From positions 5,486 to 69,072 of the forward strand of contig NZ_BEWG01000067.1 in assembly GCF_002723835.1 (NCBI RefSeq): a DNA stretch of 63,587 bases. Reading direction: 5' to 3'. The position numbers were made by a program, and so were the translations under genes. Each line of letters starts with the position of its first letter. Position 1 is the stretch's first letter. Source of the DNA: Mycobacterium sp. shizuoka-1. Lineage in GTDB: Bacteria > Actinomycetota > Actinomycetes > Mycobacteriales > Mycobacteriaceae. The notes below the pieces were generated by a model that was not told the DNA's origin, made no database searches, and worked only from the letters and a program-made list of their open reading frames with translations. Shown here piece by piece: positions 26,385 to 35,099 of this stretch.

Positions 26385-26643
26385 GACCGTGGTGGTGGTT
26401 CCCACCCGATTCGGTCGGCGCCGGCGGGGCGATCACCGTCGGGCTGAATTTGTTGGGGTTGGAGGGATTGAGCACCTTCTCGGTGGGAGTGGCCGACGGA
26501 CTGGTCGGCGTCGTCGTCGACGTGGTGCTGGTCGGCGCCGGATTCTCGCTCGTACCGCACGAGGCGACCAGCGAGGCCATGGCAATGAGTGCGGCGCCGC
26601 CGGCGACGGCGGCAAGACGAGCGGCAACAGAGGGCGAATTCAT
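26368..26643 (-). CDS. Small putative lipoprotein
   Basis: A 91-residue protein with a typical export signal (AAVAGGAALIAMASLVASC) ending in a lipobox-like VASC-G. The mature part is low-complexity, rich in Ser, Thr and Pro, ending in a short His-rich tail (GGNHHHGLNGIG). An SD-like AGGAA precedes the ATG. It is likely anchored to the outer face of the plasma membrane; function unknown. Confidence 0.7.
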   Translation of the reverse strand: MNSPSVAARLAAVAGGAALIAMASLVASCGTSENPAPTSTTSTTTPTSPSATPTEKVLNPSNPNKFSPTVIAPPAPTESGGNHHHGLNGIG

Positions 26644-26948
26644 ACGATTCCTGTTCCAGAAGTGGCGAACTCGCCCTCGCCGGGGGCCTTAGATAGGCCT
26701 GAATGCCTGTTCGAGAACGGGATCTTTCCAGAAATTGACGCTCCTGGCAACCCCTGGAGTTTCCTCGGTCCCGCGTCACAGTCGCGTCACGATTCGCCGA
26801 CGACCGCCCTCCCGCGTCGTGATCCTATCGCCGCGCAGGCTTCTCGTAATCGCTTGACCGGGGAATTTGTTTGCGCGTTCGTGGTCAGAGTGAGCCATGA
26901 GGTTTGCCAGATGCGGTACCGTCTGTGCTCAGAGCAAGGGGAGATGTG
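26644..26948. other. Intergenic region upstream of the DUF4185 gene
   Basis: A 305-base divergent intergenic region. Near its right end is TTGACC (26853-26858), a possible -35 element for the DUF4185 gene, but no convincing -10 at the right distance was found. No reading frame with homology was recognised. Confidence 0.3.
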
Positions 26949-28640
26949 ATGGGTCCTACGAAGAATGCAGCGGCGTACGTAGGTCGTCTCGGCGGCCTGG
27001 CAGTGGCTCTGGGTATCGGCACGGCGATTCTCAGTGGAGCCGGAATGGCCTGGGCCGCACCGTCCGACAGCGGCGGCTCGGACTCGTCGAGCACCGGGTC
27101 CTCAGCCCCGAAGGCCAGTAAGACCTCGTCGTCGACCGGGTCTTCGCCGCGGGCCTCGAACAAGACCACCGCGCGCAGCACGACGAGCGCGCCCGCCACC
27201 GCCCGCTCCGCCCGCACCCCGCAGACGGTGACGGTGAAGGCGACCGCCCGGGCCCTGGCCGCGGTCGGAGTCGGCCCGGGCGGCAACGGCGACGCCCCGG
27301 ACTCCCCCGTCGCCGCCGCCCTGGCCGGACTCGCGACTTCCGGCCGGCGTGACCGAGTCGCGTCCTCCGCCACGCCCGCCGCCGCGTCGGTGTCGACGGC
27401 CGCGCCGGCTCCGACGGCCGCCGTGGCGACCTCGCCGCGCAGTCTGTCGTCGGCACCGGTCGGTTGGGTGACCGGTCAGTCGAACACCGCCTACCCCGGG
27501 ATCGGATGGCCACAGACCAACAACACCAAGGTCTTCGGGATCTACGGCACCGATCTCGGCATCATGTGGGAGAACGGGCTGACCGGCAAGATCCAGCTGG
27601 CGTTCGGAGACACCTTCAGCGGGCCGAACATGACCGGGGACTGGCGCTCCAACGTCCTGTTGCTCAGCATCGACAAGAACCTGACCAACGGCCTCACCCT
27701 GGATCAGTCCGGGTACGCCTACCAGTTCATCCCAAGCGCACCCAGCGCGTTGTTCCCCATCTTCGGCTCCGAGGTGACAATCATCCCCACCTCGGCGATC
27801 TCGCTGAACAACGAGCAGTACGTCAACTACATGTCGGTCAAGTCGTGGGACACCCCGGGCCGGTGGACCACCAACTACTCGGCGATCTCGATGTACAACC
27901 AGGACACCGACAAGTGGGTGCTGGTGCCCTCGACCATCCGCTCGGCCAGCTGGTTCGGCTCCTCGAAGCCCTACGTCCCGGGCAACCAGAACTTCCAGCA
28001 GGCCGCCTACGTGCTGCAGCCCGCCGACCAGGTCGGCGAGGGTGAGACCCAATACCTGTACGCGTTCGGCACGCCGTCGGGGCGGGCCGGCTCGGCCTAT
28101 CTGTCCCGGGTCGCCGTCGACGACGTCAACAACCTGGCCAAGTACCAGTACTGGAACGGCAAGGACTGGGTGACCGGCAAGCCCGTCGCCGCCACCCCGA
28201 TCATCGGCGATTCCACTCGCTCGGCCGGCCTTTTCGGACCCATCCTGGACTGGGCCAACAATCCCAAGGTGTTCGGCGGGATGCTCGGCGGCCTGTTCGG
28301 CGCCAAGACCGGCGGCAATGTCAGCGAGATGTCGGTCCAGTACAACGATTACCTGGGCAAGTACGTGATGATGTACGCCGACGGCAAGAACAACATCCAG
28401 CTGCGTTATGCCGACGAGCCCAACGGCCAGTGGTCGGCGCCGATCACCGTGGCCACCTCGGCGACCTATCCAGGGCTGTACGCGCCGATGATCCATCCGT
28501 GGTCGGGCACCGGAAAGCTGGTCGACAACAACGGCAATCCCGATGACAGCACCCTGTACTGGAACATGTCGCTGTGGGGCAACTACAACGTCGTGCTGAT
28601 GAAGACCAACCTGACCCCGTTGAAGGACACCCTGGTCTGA
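26949..28640 (+). CDS. Secreted DUF4185 protein, candidate endo-D-arabinanase (GH183-like)
   Basis: A 563-residue exported protein. An N-terminal signal (LAVALGIGTAILSGAGMAWA) is followed by about 120 residues of Ser/Ala/Thr-rich linker. A DUF4185 domain (about 170-563) begins with the WVTGQSNTAYPGIGWPQTNN region and includes LGIMWENGLTGKIQLAFGDT. DUF4185 proteins include mycobacterial enzymes that cut D-arabinan of the cell wall and now form GH183. Whether this member is active is inferred; I cannot place its catalytic acids with certainty. The ATG at 26949 has an SD (GGGGAG) 9 bases upstream. Confidence 0.75.
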   Translation: MGPTKNAAAYVGRLGGLAVALGIGTAILSGAGMAWAAPSDSGGSDSSSTGSSAPKASKTSSSTGSSPRASNKTTARSTTSAPATARSARTPQTVTVKATARALAAVGVGPGGNGDAPDSPVAAALAGLATSGRRDRVASSATPAAASVSTAAPAPTAAVATSPRSLSSAPVGWVTGQSNTAYPGIGWPQTNNTKVFGIYGTDLGIMWENGLTGKIQLAFGDTFSGPNMTGDWRSNVLLLSIDKNLTNGLTLDQSGYAYQFIPSAPSALFPIFGSEVTIIPTSAISLNNEQYVNYMSVKSWDTPGRWTTNYSAISMYNQDTDKWVLVPSTIRSASWFGSSKPYVPGNQNFQQAAYVLQPADQVGEGETQYLYAFGTPSGRAGSAYLSRVAVDDVNNLAKYQYWNGKDWVTGKPVAATPIIGDSTRSAGLFGPILDWANNPKVFGGMLGGLFGAKTGGNVSEMSVQYNDYLGKYVMMYADGKNNIQLRYADEPNGQWSAPITVATSATYPGLYAPMIHPWSGTGKLVDNNGNPDDSTLYWNMSLWGNYNVVLMKTNLTPLKDTLV

Positions 28641-28677
28641 TTCGGCTTCGGCTCGCCCGGTCCACTACAAAGGCTGC

Positions 28678-29406
28678 ATGGCCGACACGCTAGATCCGCC
28701 GCCGGTTCGCCGATGGCCCCATGTTCTGCGGCTCGCCGTGTTCGTCGCGTTCCTGCTGGGGCTGTTCTATCTGGTGGCGGTGTCCCGGATCATCGACGTC
28801 GCACAGATCCGTGACGCGGTGGCGGCCAGCGGACCGGTCGCTCCCCTGATCTATCTTGCGGTGTCCGCGGCGCTGGCCGCGGTGTTCGTCCCCGGCCCGC
28901 TGCTGGCCGCCGGCAGCGGGGTGTTGTTCGGACCGCTGCTCGGCACGTTCGTGACCCTCGGGTCGACGGTGACGACCGCGGTGATCGCCGCCTTACTGGG
29001 TCGGCGGGCCGGCCGCGACAGCGCCCGGGTGCTGCTCGGTGCGCAGTGGTCGGCGCGGATCGACGCTGCGATCCGCCGTCGCGGCTTGTGGGCGGTCGTC
29101 GGTCAGCGATTCGTGCCCGGTATCTCCGATGCGCTGGCGTCCTATGCCTTCGGCGCCTTCGGAATGCCGTTGTGGCAGATGGCGATCGGGGCGTTCATCG
29201 GATCGGCACCGCGAGCCTTCGTCTATACCGCGCTGGGAGCGTCGATTTCGGATCTGTCCTCGCCGCTGGCCTACGTCGCGGTCGGGGTGTGGTGCGTCAC
29301 CGCGATCATCGGGGCATTCGCCGCTCATCGCGGCTACCGCGGGTGGCGTGGGCGCCGCGAGCGTGGGCCCCTCCCCGGGGGTGAGGAGGGGCCCACTGCC
29401 GGTTAG
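28678..29406 (+). CDS. TVP38/TMEM64 (DedA-superfamily) membrane protein
   Basis: A 242-residue protein with about five to six helices. The VTT-domain core is visible as VFVPGPLLAAGSGVLFGPLLGT, the conserved glycine-arginine loop VGQRFVPGISDALASYAFG, and IGSAPRAFVYTALGAS. Related proteins act as lipid scramblases or in flippase recycling; the substrate here is unknown. The last codons (GPLPGGEEGP) are encoded by a strong inverted repeat. Confidence 0.83.
   Translation: MADTLDPPPVRRWPHVLRLAVFVAFLLGLFYLVAVSRIIDVAQIRDAVAASGPVAPLIYLAVSAALAAVFVPGPLLAAGSGVLFGPLLGTFVTLGSTVTTAVIAALLGRRAGRDSARVLLGAQWSARIDAAIRRRGLWAVVGQRFVPGISDALASYAFGAFGMPLWQMAIGAFIGSAPRAFVYTALGASISDLSSPLAYVAVGVWCVTAIIGAFAAHRGYRGWRGRRERGPLPGGEEGPTAG
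29363..29396. terminator. Strong hairpin at the convergent TVP38/GjpA-like gene ends
   Basis: GTGGGCCCCTCC (29363-29374) pairs perfectly with GGAGGGGCCCAC (29385-29396), a 12-base GC stem with a 10-base loop. It lies inside the TVP38 coding end, 7 bases before the overlapping stop codons of two convergent genes, so it could stop transcription from both sides. There is no U-tract, as is common for mycobacterial terminators. Confidence 0.6.
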
Positions 29407-30548
29407 CGGCCGCTGTGCCCGCGACCGCCGGACTTGTGGGGGCTCTTCGTCCCGCCGGCAGAGCCGGATTTGCCGTCGCCGCCTTTGACCGCGGTCGTAG
29501 ACAGCCGGTGCCGCAACGGCTTTGCCGCAGCCTTGGGCGCAACCGGCGCAGCCGACGCGTCGTCGTCGACCTTGGCAGGTGTCTCGGCCACCGCCGGCGT
29601 GTCGGAGGTCGCCGGAGTCTCGGCACTGACCGCCGCCGGGTGTGCCGTGAGGTGAAGCGCCGCGGTGACGGCCGCGGGCGGCTTGATCGCCTGGGCAATC
29701 TGGTGGGCCAGCGTCTGCAAGGTCGAAATGGGGCCTGCGGAATTGAGGATGATCCCGCCGTCGGGCCCGATGGAGATGTTGCTCGACGAGAAGATCCCGC
29801 CGGCCAGCACGGTCAGACCCGGACCCACGAGCGGCCCGAGGTCGGGGCCGTACCCGCCGTTGAGCACACCGTCGAGGACCGTCGCCGGGCCGGTGAGGAT
29901 CGCGTTGACCACCTGCTGCGGGTCGCCCGCACGGACCGCGTCGATGACGTTCTGCATCGCGGTGCCGGTGGCGCCCAGGCCGCTGATGACCGGCCCGAGC
30001 AGACCCACGGCGTAAATGGCGTCCTGCAGCGGATCGCGAAACACCCCTGCGACGTTGATCAGGTTCTGCAACGGCTGGGTGGCGAACTTCTCGATGGCGG
30101 GCACCAGGTTGATCAGCGGCAGCGCGACCACCAGCGGAACCGTGAGCAGGGCGTTGTTCGCTGCTTCCACATCGCCTGCGGCAAGCGACGTCAGCACCGT
30201 CCTCAGCAGCTCAGGCGTGGTCGCGGTCAGCGCCGTGAAGGTGTCCTTGCCCGCCGTGTTCAGCGCGCCGCCGAGCGCGGTGAAACTCGCGACCTGGTTG
30301 GCGACGATCTGCTTGAGCACCTCACCGGGATCGGCCGCGTCGACCAGGGCCGTGATGTCGGCCATCGTGGTCGCGAAGACCTGCTTGTAGGCGTCGAGCG
30401 GGCTGACCGCCGCCGCGAGGGCTGCGTCGACGTGGATCGCCGGGAGGTGGAGGTCCGGCATCGGGGGCGCGATCGGCGAGGCGGCGATGACGCCGGCGCC
30501 GAGGAACGCCACGCCCGCCGTGACGGAGGAACGAACAGCACGTTGCAT
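29403..30548 (-). CDS. GjpA-like outer-membrane porin family protein
   Basis: A 381-residue exported protein. The signal-like N-terminus MQRAVRSSVTAGVAFLGAGV is followed by ASPIAPPMPDLHLPAIH, the usual start of the mycobacterial group annotated as GjpA-type porins. A long amphipathic helical middle follows (for example VVNAILTGPATVLDGVLNGG), then a Pro/Ala-rich and strongly basic C-terminal tail (KGGDGKSGSAGG...KSGGRGHSGR region). Real porin activity is inferred only from family naming. The start is placed at the ATG (30548) before the signal. Its stop overlaps the TVP38 stop by 4 bases. Confidence 0.65.
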   Translation of the reverse strand: MQRAVRSSVTAGVAFLGAGVIAASPIAPPMPDLHLPAIHVDAALAAAVSPLDAYKQVFATTMADITALVDAADPGEVLKQIVANQVASFTALGGALNTAGKDTFTALTATTPELLRTVLTSLAAGDVEAANNALLTVPLVVALPLINLVPAIEKFATQPLQNLINVAGVFRDPLQDAIYAVGLLGPVISGLGATGTAMQNVIDAVRAGDPQQVVNAILTGPATVLDGVLNGGYGPDLGPLVGPGLTVLAGGIFSSSNISIGPDGGIILNSAGPISTLQTLAHQIAQAIKPPAAVTAALHLTAHPAAVSAETPATSDTPAVAETPAKVDDDASAAPVAPKAAAKPLRHRLSTTAVKGGDGKSGSAGGTKSPHKSGGRGHSGR

Positions 30549-30673
30549 GAGAGATCCCGAGATGTTGAGGTTTGTACTGACAATCGCAGAACCTACTGTT
30601 GAGTAAGTTCGGCTGACCATCGCACGAATTGATGAGGTCCGGCCCGGCCCCGACCTGCGCCACAGCTTCGGAA

Positions 30674-33388
30674 TCAGCGGTGCCGGGACGTCCTGGCACT
30701 CAACGCGTTGGCGAGCTGCACCCGGGAACGCACGCCCATCTTGCGGTACACCGCACGTAGATGGGTGTTGACGGTGTGCACCGACACCCCTAGCGCGGAG
30801 GCTACGGATTGGTTGGTGTGGCCCTCACTCACCAGCTCCGCGACCCGCTGCTCGGCCTTGGTCAGGGCATCCCCGGCATCGGCCGGTGCGGCCGCCCGGG
30901 CCAGATCGCGTTGCACGCCGTGCAGATAGAAGTTCGCACCGAGGCCCGCAAACATCTCGGCGGCCTCTGAGAGCACCGTGACGCCGGTGTGCCGGTCGCC
31001 CGTGTCCACCAGCGCGGCGCCGTAGTCCGCCAGCGCGCCGGCCAGCAGCAGCGGTCGCGGCGACTCCCGAAGAATCTTGACCGCGCTGCGCAAGATCGCC
31101 GCGTCGCGGGTGACGAATCCCTCGACCTGCAGCGCCACCCCCTCGAAGCTGGCCACCCCGGGATTACGGTCGGCCGCCAGCCGGGCGCGTTCGATGGTCT
31201 GCGTGGCGAATTCGTGATCGCCGGCGCCGACTGCGATGCCGGCCTGCACGCGCAGCAGCTCGGGGTTACGCGGCCACCACGACCGGGACTGCGCCAATGC
31301 GGCCATCAGCGGCTTGAGGATGCGCACACTGTCGTCGAACCGGCCTTCGGCGCCGGCGATCCGGCCCTTGATCAACAGCATCGGCGGTCGGCGCACGGCG
31401 TCGTCGGCCGGCCCGGCCTCCTCGGCCGACTGCAGCCGTTCGCGGGCCAGCGCCAGATCACCTCGGATGACCGCGACGATGCCCGCCGTCAGCCACGCCT
31501 CGAATTTGTGGACGTAGGTGCCGGTCTCGTCGCACAGCCGGATCATCGTCAGCGCGCCGGTCTCGGCCTGCGGCAGGCGGCCGAGTTTGAAGTCCTGCAG
31601 GAGTTGGGCGAACACCAGCGACGGCAGGTCGTGGTCGCCGGGGGTGCCGTGCTCCGTGTGCCGGGCCCGGGCCAGCAGCTCGTCGGCTTCCGCGAACCGG
31701 TCCAGTTGCTGCAGGGCCAGGATCTCCCCGGCGAGGTAGGTCGTGCCGCCGAGGGCACGCAGCGCTCGGTAGTGCCCGCGGGCCGTGGCGTGCCGGCCTT
31801 CGGCGGTGCCTGCTTCGGCCAGGGTCTGCAAGGCCAGCAGCTGGGTGCGTTCGTCGCCCAGGGCCCGGCCGTGCGCCAGCGCCGCCTCGGCGGCCGCGAT
31901 GGCGTCGTGTGCGGTGGCGGTGCGCGTCATCACCAGGGCGTCGACGGCCGCAAGCCGGGCGAGCAACCTCGGGGACACCGCAGGCCGCGCCCGTGCCTCG
32001 ACCACCCGGCGGTCGATCTCGTCGAGTTGACCGGTCAACCACAACGCTTGGGCGGCAAGCGATTGCAGGTGAGCGCGGGCGTCCGTGTCGGCCGTGGCGG
32101 CCAGCAGCGCGTCGATCACGGCGACGGCCTCGTGGCCGCGCTGGGCACGGATCAGGATGTCGGCACATTGCTCGCCGAGTTCGGGGCGCCGGCTGTCGTC
32201 GGGGCCGAGCAGGCCGAACGCCTCGACGATCATCGGTGCGGCGACGGCGGGCATCGTCAACGAGATCTCAGCGGCCGCACCGCGCAGGATCTCGACCACC
32301 TCGAGATCGCCGAACCGCGCCCCGGCGCGGGCGTGCGGCGCCGCGGCCACCACACCCTTGCCGGAAGCCACCAGGTATTTGGCAGAGCGCAGGTGCAGCT
32401 CACGGCGAGCGGCGGTGGGCACGGACTGGTAGACCGCGTCGCGAATCAGGTCGTGGGCGAAGACGATGTGGTCGCGATCCTGCGCCAGCAGACCGCGCGC
32501 GTGCGCTTCGGCCTGGCGCGCCCTGATCGCCGCAACCGGAGCCCGCTCGAGCAGCTCGGCGGCGTCGGACAGGTCCAGCGGCCGGCCCCAGACCGCGGCG
32601 AACTCGACCAGCTCGGCGGTCGCCGGGCTCAGCGCCCGCAGCCGCGTGCCGATTGCGGCGGTGAACGAGCTCGGGATGTCCTCGGCGTTCGTTCCCGCCT
32701 CGCGTGCCGCCGCCACCCCGGCCAACAGCTGGACAGCCAGGAACGGGTTGCCGCCGAGGGCGTGCAGTCGTCGGTGCGCGACACCGTCGGCCGGGCCGCC
32801 CAGATGGTCGCGGGCCAGCGCGTCCAAGTCGGCGTCGCTCAGCGGGCCCAGCTCCAGCCGGTGCCGTGCCACGTTGTCGGCCGGGTGGGCGGTCCGGTCG
32901 GCGAGCTCACGGCTCGCGACCAGCCATACCACCGGCGCTCCGGTCAGCCTGCCCGGCAATGTGTCCAGGGCGAACCGGGTCACCGGATCGGCCCACTGGG
33001 CGTCGTCGATGACGATCAGGACCGGGCGGCGCGCGGCGAGGTCGGCCAGGGCGGTGGCAATCCGGTCGACGAGCCACAGCGGCTGGTGGTGCACCGGCGC
33101 CAGCCCTGCGAAGGTCTCGGCGTCCAGCAGCGGGGTGGGGCCGGACCGAAGGGCGACCAGCAGCGGCGCGCCCGCCGCGATCTGATGTAACTCCTCGGCC
33201 TTGCCAACGCCCACGGCAAATCCGCCTGACGCCGCATCGGCGGCGATCGACTGCACCAGAGCGGTTTTGCCGATGCCGGCCTCACCGCGCAGGCAGATGA
33301 CCGCGCCTGCGCGGCTGTCGGCGGCCTGTCGCAGCAGTGTCGCCACAGCCGCCAACTCGCGATCCCGGCCTCTCAGGACGTGCACCAT
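30674..33388 (-). CDS. LuxR-family regulator with AAA ATPase domain (LAL type)
   Basis: A protein of about 904 residues. An N-terminal AAA/STAND ATPase has Walker A GEAGIGKT (about 35-42) and Walker B LIVIDDAQW. A long helical-repeat middle with TPR-like character follows. A C-terminal GerE/LuxR helix-turn-helix (about 840-900) reads LTKAEQRVAELVSEGHTNQS, then VASALGVSVHTVNTHLRAVY. These large ATP-dependent activators respond to unknown small molecules. The ATG at 33388 is close to the domain start (LRGRDREL); frames further upstream overlap the divergent gene. Confidence 0.85.
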   Translation of the reverse strand: MVHVLRGRDRELAAVATLLRQAADSRAGAVICLRGEAGIGKTALVQSIAADAASGGFAVGVGKAEELHQIAAGAPLLVALRSGPTPLLDAETFAGLAPVHHQPLWLVDRIATALADLAARRPVLIVIDDAQWADPVTRFALDTLPGRLTGAPVVWLVASRELADRTAHPADNVARHRLELGPLSDADLDALARDHLGGPADGVAHRRLHALGGNPFLAVQLLAGVAAAREAGTNAEDIPSSFTAAIGTRLRALSPATAELVEFAAVWGRPLDLSDAAELLERAPVAAIRARQAEAHARGLLAQDRDHIVFAHDLIRDAVYQSVPTAARRELHLRSAKYLVASGKGVVAAAPHARAGARFGDLEVVEILRGAAAEISLTMPAVAAPMIVEAFGLLGPDDSRRPELGEQCADILIRAQRGHEAVAVIDALLAATADTDARAHLQSLAAQALWLTGQLDEIDRRVVEARARPAVSPRLLARLAAVDALVMTRTATAHDAIAAAEAALAHGRALGDERTQLLALQTLAEAGTAEGRHATARGHYRALRALGGTTYLAGEILALQQLDRFAEADELLARARHTEHGTPGDHDLPSLVFAQLLQDFKLGRLPQAETGALTMIRLCDETGTYVHKFEAWLTAGIVAVIRGDLALARERLQSAEEAGPADDAVRRPPMLLIKGRIAGAEGRFDDSVRILKPLMAALAQSRSWWPRNPELLRVQAGIAVGAGDHEFATQTIERARLAADRNPGVASFEGVALQVEGFVTRDAAILRSAVKILRESPRPLLLAGALADYGAALVDTGDRHTGVTVLSEAAEMFAGLGANFYLHGVQRDLARAAAPADAGDALTKAEQRVAELVSEGHTNQSVASALGVSVHTVNTHLRAVYRKMGVRSRVQLANALSARTSRHR

Positions 33389-33446
33389 TGTCGTTAACAA
33401 CCCGTGACGAGCCACATCGCTTCCCTGGGCACGGGATACTGACACG

Positions 33447-33833
33447 ATGGCTGAGCGCAACGTACTGGGCGGTCCGCTGGAACCGTGTGGAACCGACCCC
33501 ATGACGGGGTTCTTTCGCGATGGCTGTTGTTCGACCGGGCCGGAGGACGCCGGGCGGCACACGATCTGCGCGGTGGTGACCGCCGACTTCCTCGAGCATC
33601 AACGCTCGATCGGCAACGACCTGTCCACCCCGATGCCGCAATATCGCTTTCCGGGCCTGACACCCGGCGATCGATGGTGCGTGACCGCGCTGAACTGGTT
33701 GCGTGCGCATGCCGACGGACATGCCGCCCCCGTGGTGCTGGCCTGCACCCATGAACGGACCCTGGAAGTCGTCCCGCTGGAGGCGTTGCAGGAATACGCC
33801 GTCGACGTGCCCGACGACCTCGGGAGCCTGTGA
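33447..33833 (+). CDS. DUF2237 family protein
   Basis: A 128-residue cytoplasmic protein. NVLGGPLEPCGTDPMTGFFRDGCC near the N-terminus and GDRWCVTALNWLRAH plus VVLACTHERTLEVVPLEALQ at the C-terminus are the conserved DUF2237 blocks. Its conserved cysteines hint at metal or redox function, but none is established. It ends one base before the convergent SfnB-like gene. Confidence 0.83.
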   Translation: MAERNVLGGPLEPCGTDPMTGFFRDGCCSTGPEDAGRHTICAVVTADFLEHQRSIGNDLSTPMPQYRFPGLTPGDRWCVTALNWLRAHADGHAAPVVLACTHERTLEVVPLEALQEYAVDVPDDLGSL

Positions 33834-33834
33834 C

Positions 33835-35082
33835 CTAGAAGTAGCCGTTGGCCGGTGGCCGCACCCCGTTGACCACGTAGTTGCCCGCCGCGTGGGCCTT
33901 GTAGGCCAGCGGGTTGTGGGTGGCGACCGTGCGGACGTTGCGCCAGTGCCGGTCGAGGTTGAGCGCGCGGGCGGTGGCCGACGCCCCGCCGGTGTCGAAA
34001 AGCCGCTCCGCCGCGGCCAGGGTCAGCCGCTCGGCGATCAGTTGCGCCTCGGCCACGACGATCGCCACTCGGGCCAGCTCGTCGGCGTCGTCGATGCGGC
34101 CGCTGTCCACCACCGCGTCGAGCGCGTCGGCGGCGCTGAGCACCAGCGCCTCGGCCGCCGAGGCGTGCGCGGCGATCTCCCCCACCGCGTGCAGGGTGAA
34201 GGGATCACCGGCGGCGGTGTCGGCCAGTGAATGCGCGGCCGGCCGCGCTTTGTTCTGCACGTACCAGACGGCGTCGTCGCGCACGGCGGCGGCGATACCC
34301 GCGGCGACCGCGGCGAGGTACAACTGCAGGAACGCGGTGCTGTGACCGAGGTGCTTGCCGTCGGAGACGGTGGTCACCTCGTGCGGGTGCACCTCGACAT
34401 CGGTGAACCGGGTGCCGCCGCTGGCGGTGGTGCGCTGCCCGAAACCCTCCCAGTCGTCGAACAGCTCGACCCCGGCACGGTCGACCGGCACGATCGCCTG
34501 GAGATCGCGCCCCTGCGCGTCGCTGGCCGAGACGGCGATCAGGTCGGCGAAAAGTGTTCCGGTGGAATAGAACTTGTAGCCGTTGAGACGCAGCACACCC
34601 TGCCCGTCGGCCAGCAGCGTGGTGTCGGCGCCGGCCGGTGTCTTGCCTTTCGCGTCGGTGATCGCGTTGCCCACGATCACACCGGCATTGACCCGGGGGA
34701 ACCATTCCTCGCGTTCAGCCTCGGTGGCACGGTTGCTCAGCAGCCGCTCGGCGAAGCCGAAGTGCGGCCGAAGCGCCTGGGCCACATTGGAACTGCCGCG
34801 GGCGATCCGGATCACCGCGGTCAGCACGTCACGCACCGATCCGCCCGGTCCGCCATAGCGGGCCGGCACCCGCAGGGTCAGCACCCCGGTGCGGCGGATC
34901 GCCTCGACGGCGTCGTACTGCAGCACCCGGTCCCGCTCGGCGGCCGGATCGGTGGACCGCAGGCCGTCGACCACCTCGTCGAGGCGATCGAGTCGCTCGG
35001 CGGGGCTACCGGCCAAGGGGTCGCTGGTGAAACCTGGGCGCGGCGCGGCGCGGCGGGGAGCTTGCGAAGTCGATGCGGTCAT
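33835..35082 (-). CDS. Acyl-CoA dehydrogenase-fold flavin monooxygenase (SfnB/DszC-like)
   Basis: A 415-residue protein of the acyl-CoA-dehydrogenase fold. GPGGSVRDVLTAVIRIARGSSNVAQ, GNAITDAKGKTPAGADTTLL and LNGYKFYSTGTLFADLIAVSA fit the FMNH2-dependent SfnB/DszC subgroup rather than classical FAD dehydrogenases, as does the absence of the usual catalytic Glu region. Such enzymes oxidise organosulfur or related compounds. The ATG (35082) lies 17 bases after the SfnG-like stop on the same strand. The substrate is inferred from neighbours. Confidence 0.75.
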   Translation of the reverse strand: MTASTSQAPRRAAPRPGFTSDPLAGSPAERLDRLDEVVDGLRSTDPAAERDRVLQYDAVEAIRRTGVLTLRVPARYGGPGGSVRDVLTAVIRIARGSSNVAQALRPHFGFAERLLSNRATEAEREEWFPRVNAGVIVGNAITDAKGKTPAGADTTLLADGQGVLRLNGYKFYSTGTLFADLIAVSASDAQGRDLQAIVPVDRAGVELFDDWEGFGQRTTASGGTRFTDVEVHPHEVTTVSDGKHLGHSTAFLQLYLAAVAAGIAAAVRDDAVWYVQNKARPAAHSLADTAAGDPFTLHAVGEIAAHASAAEALVLSAADALDAVVDSGRIDDADELARVAIVVAEAQLIAERLTLAAAERLFDTGGASATARALNLDRHWRNVRTVATHNPLAYKAHAAGNYVVNGVRPPANGYF

Positions 35083-35099
35083 GCGGTGGTGATTGCCCT

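Noticed and set aside
30989..33190. Plus-strand frame of about 733 codons opposite the LuxR gene
   Set aside because: Low-complexity Arg/Gln/Gly-rich translation with no homology; it mirrors third-position GC of the real gene.
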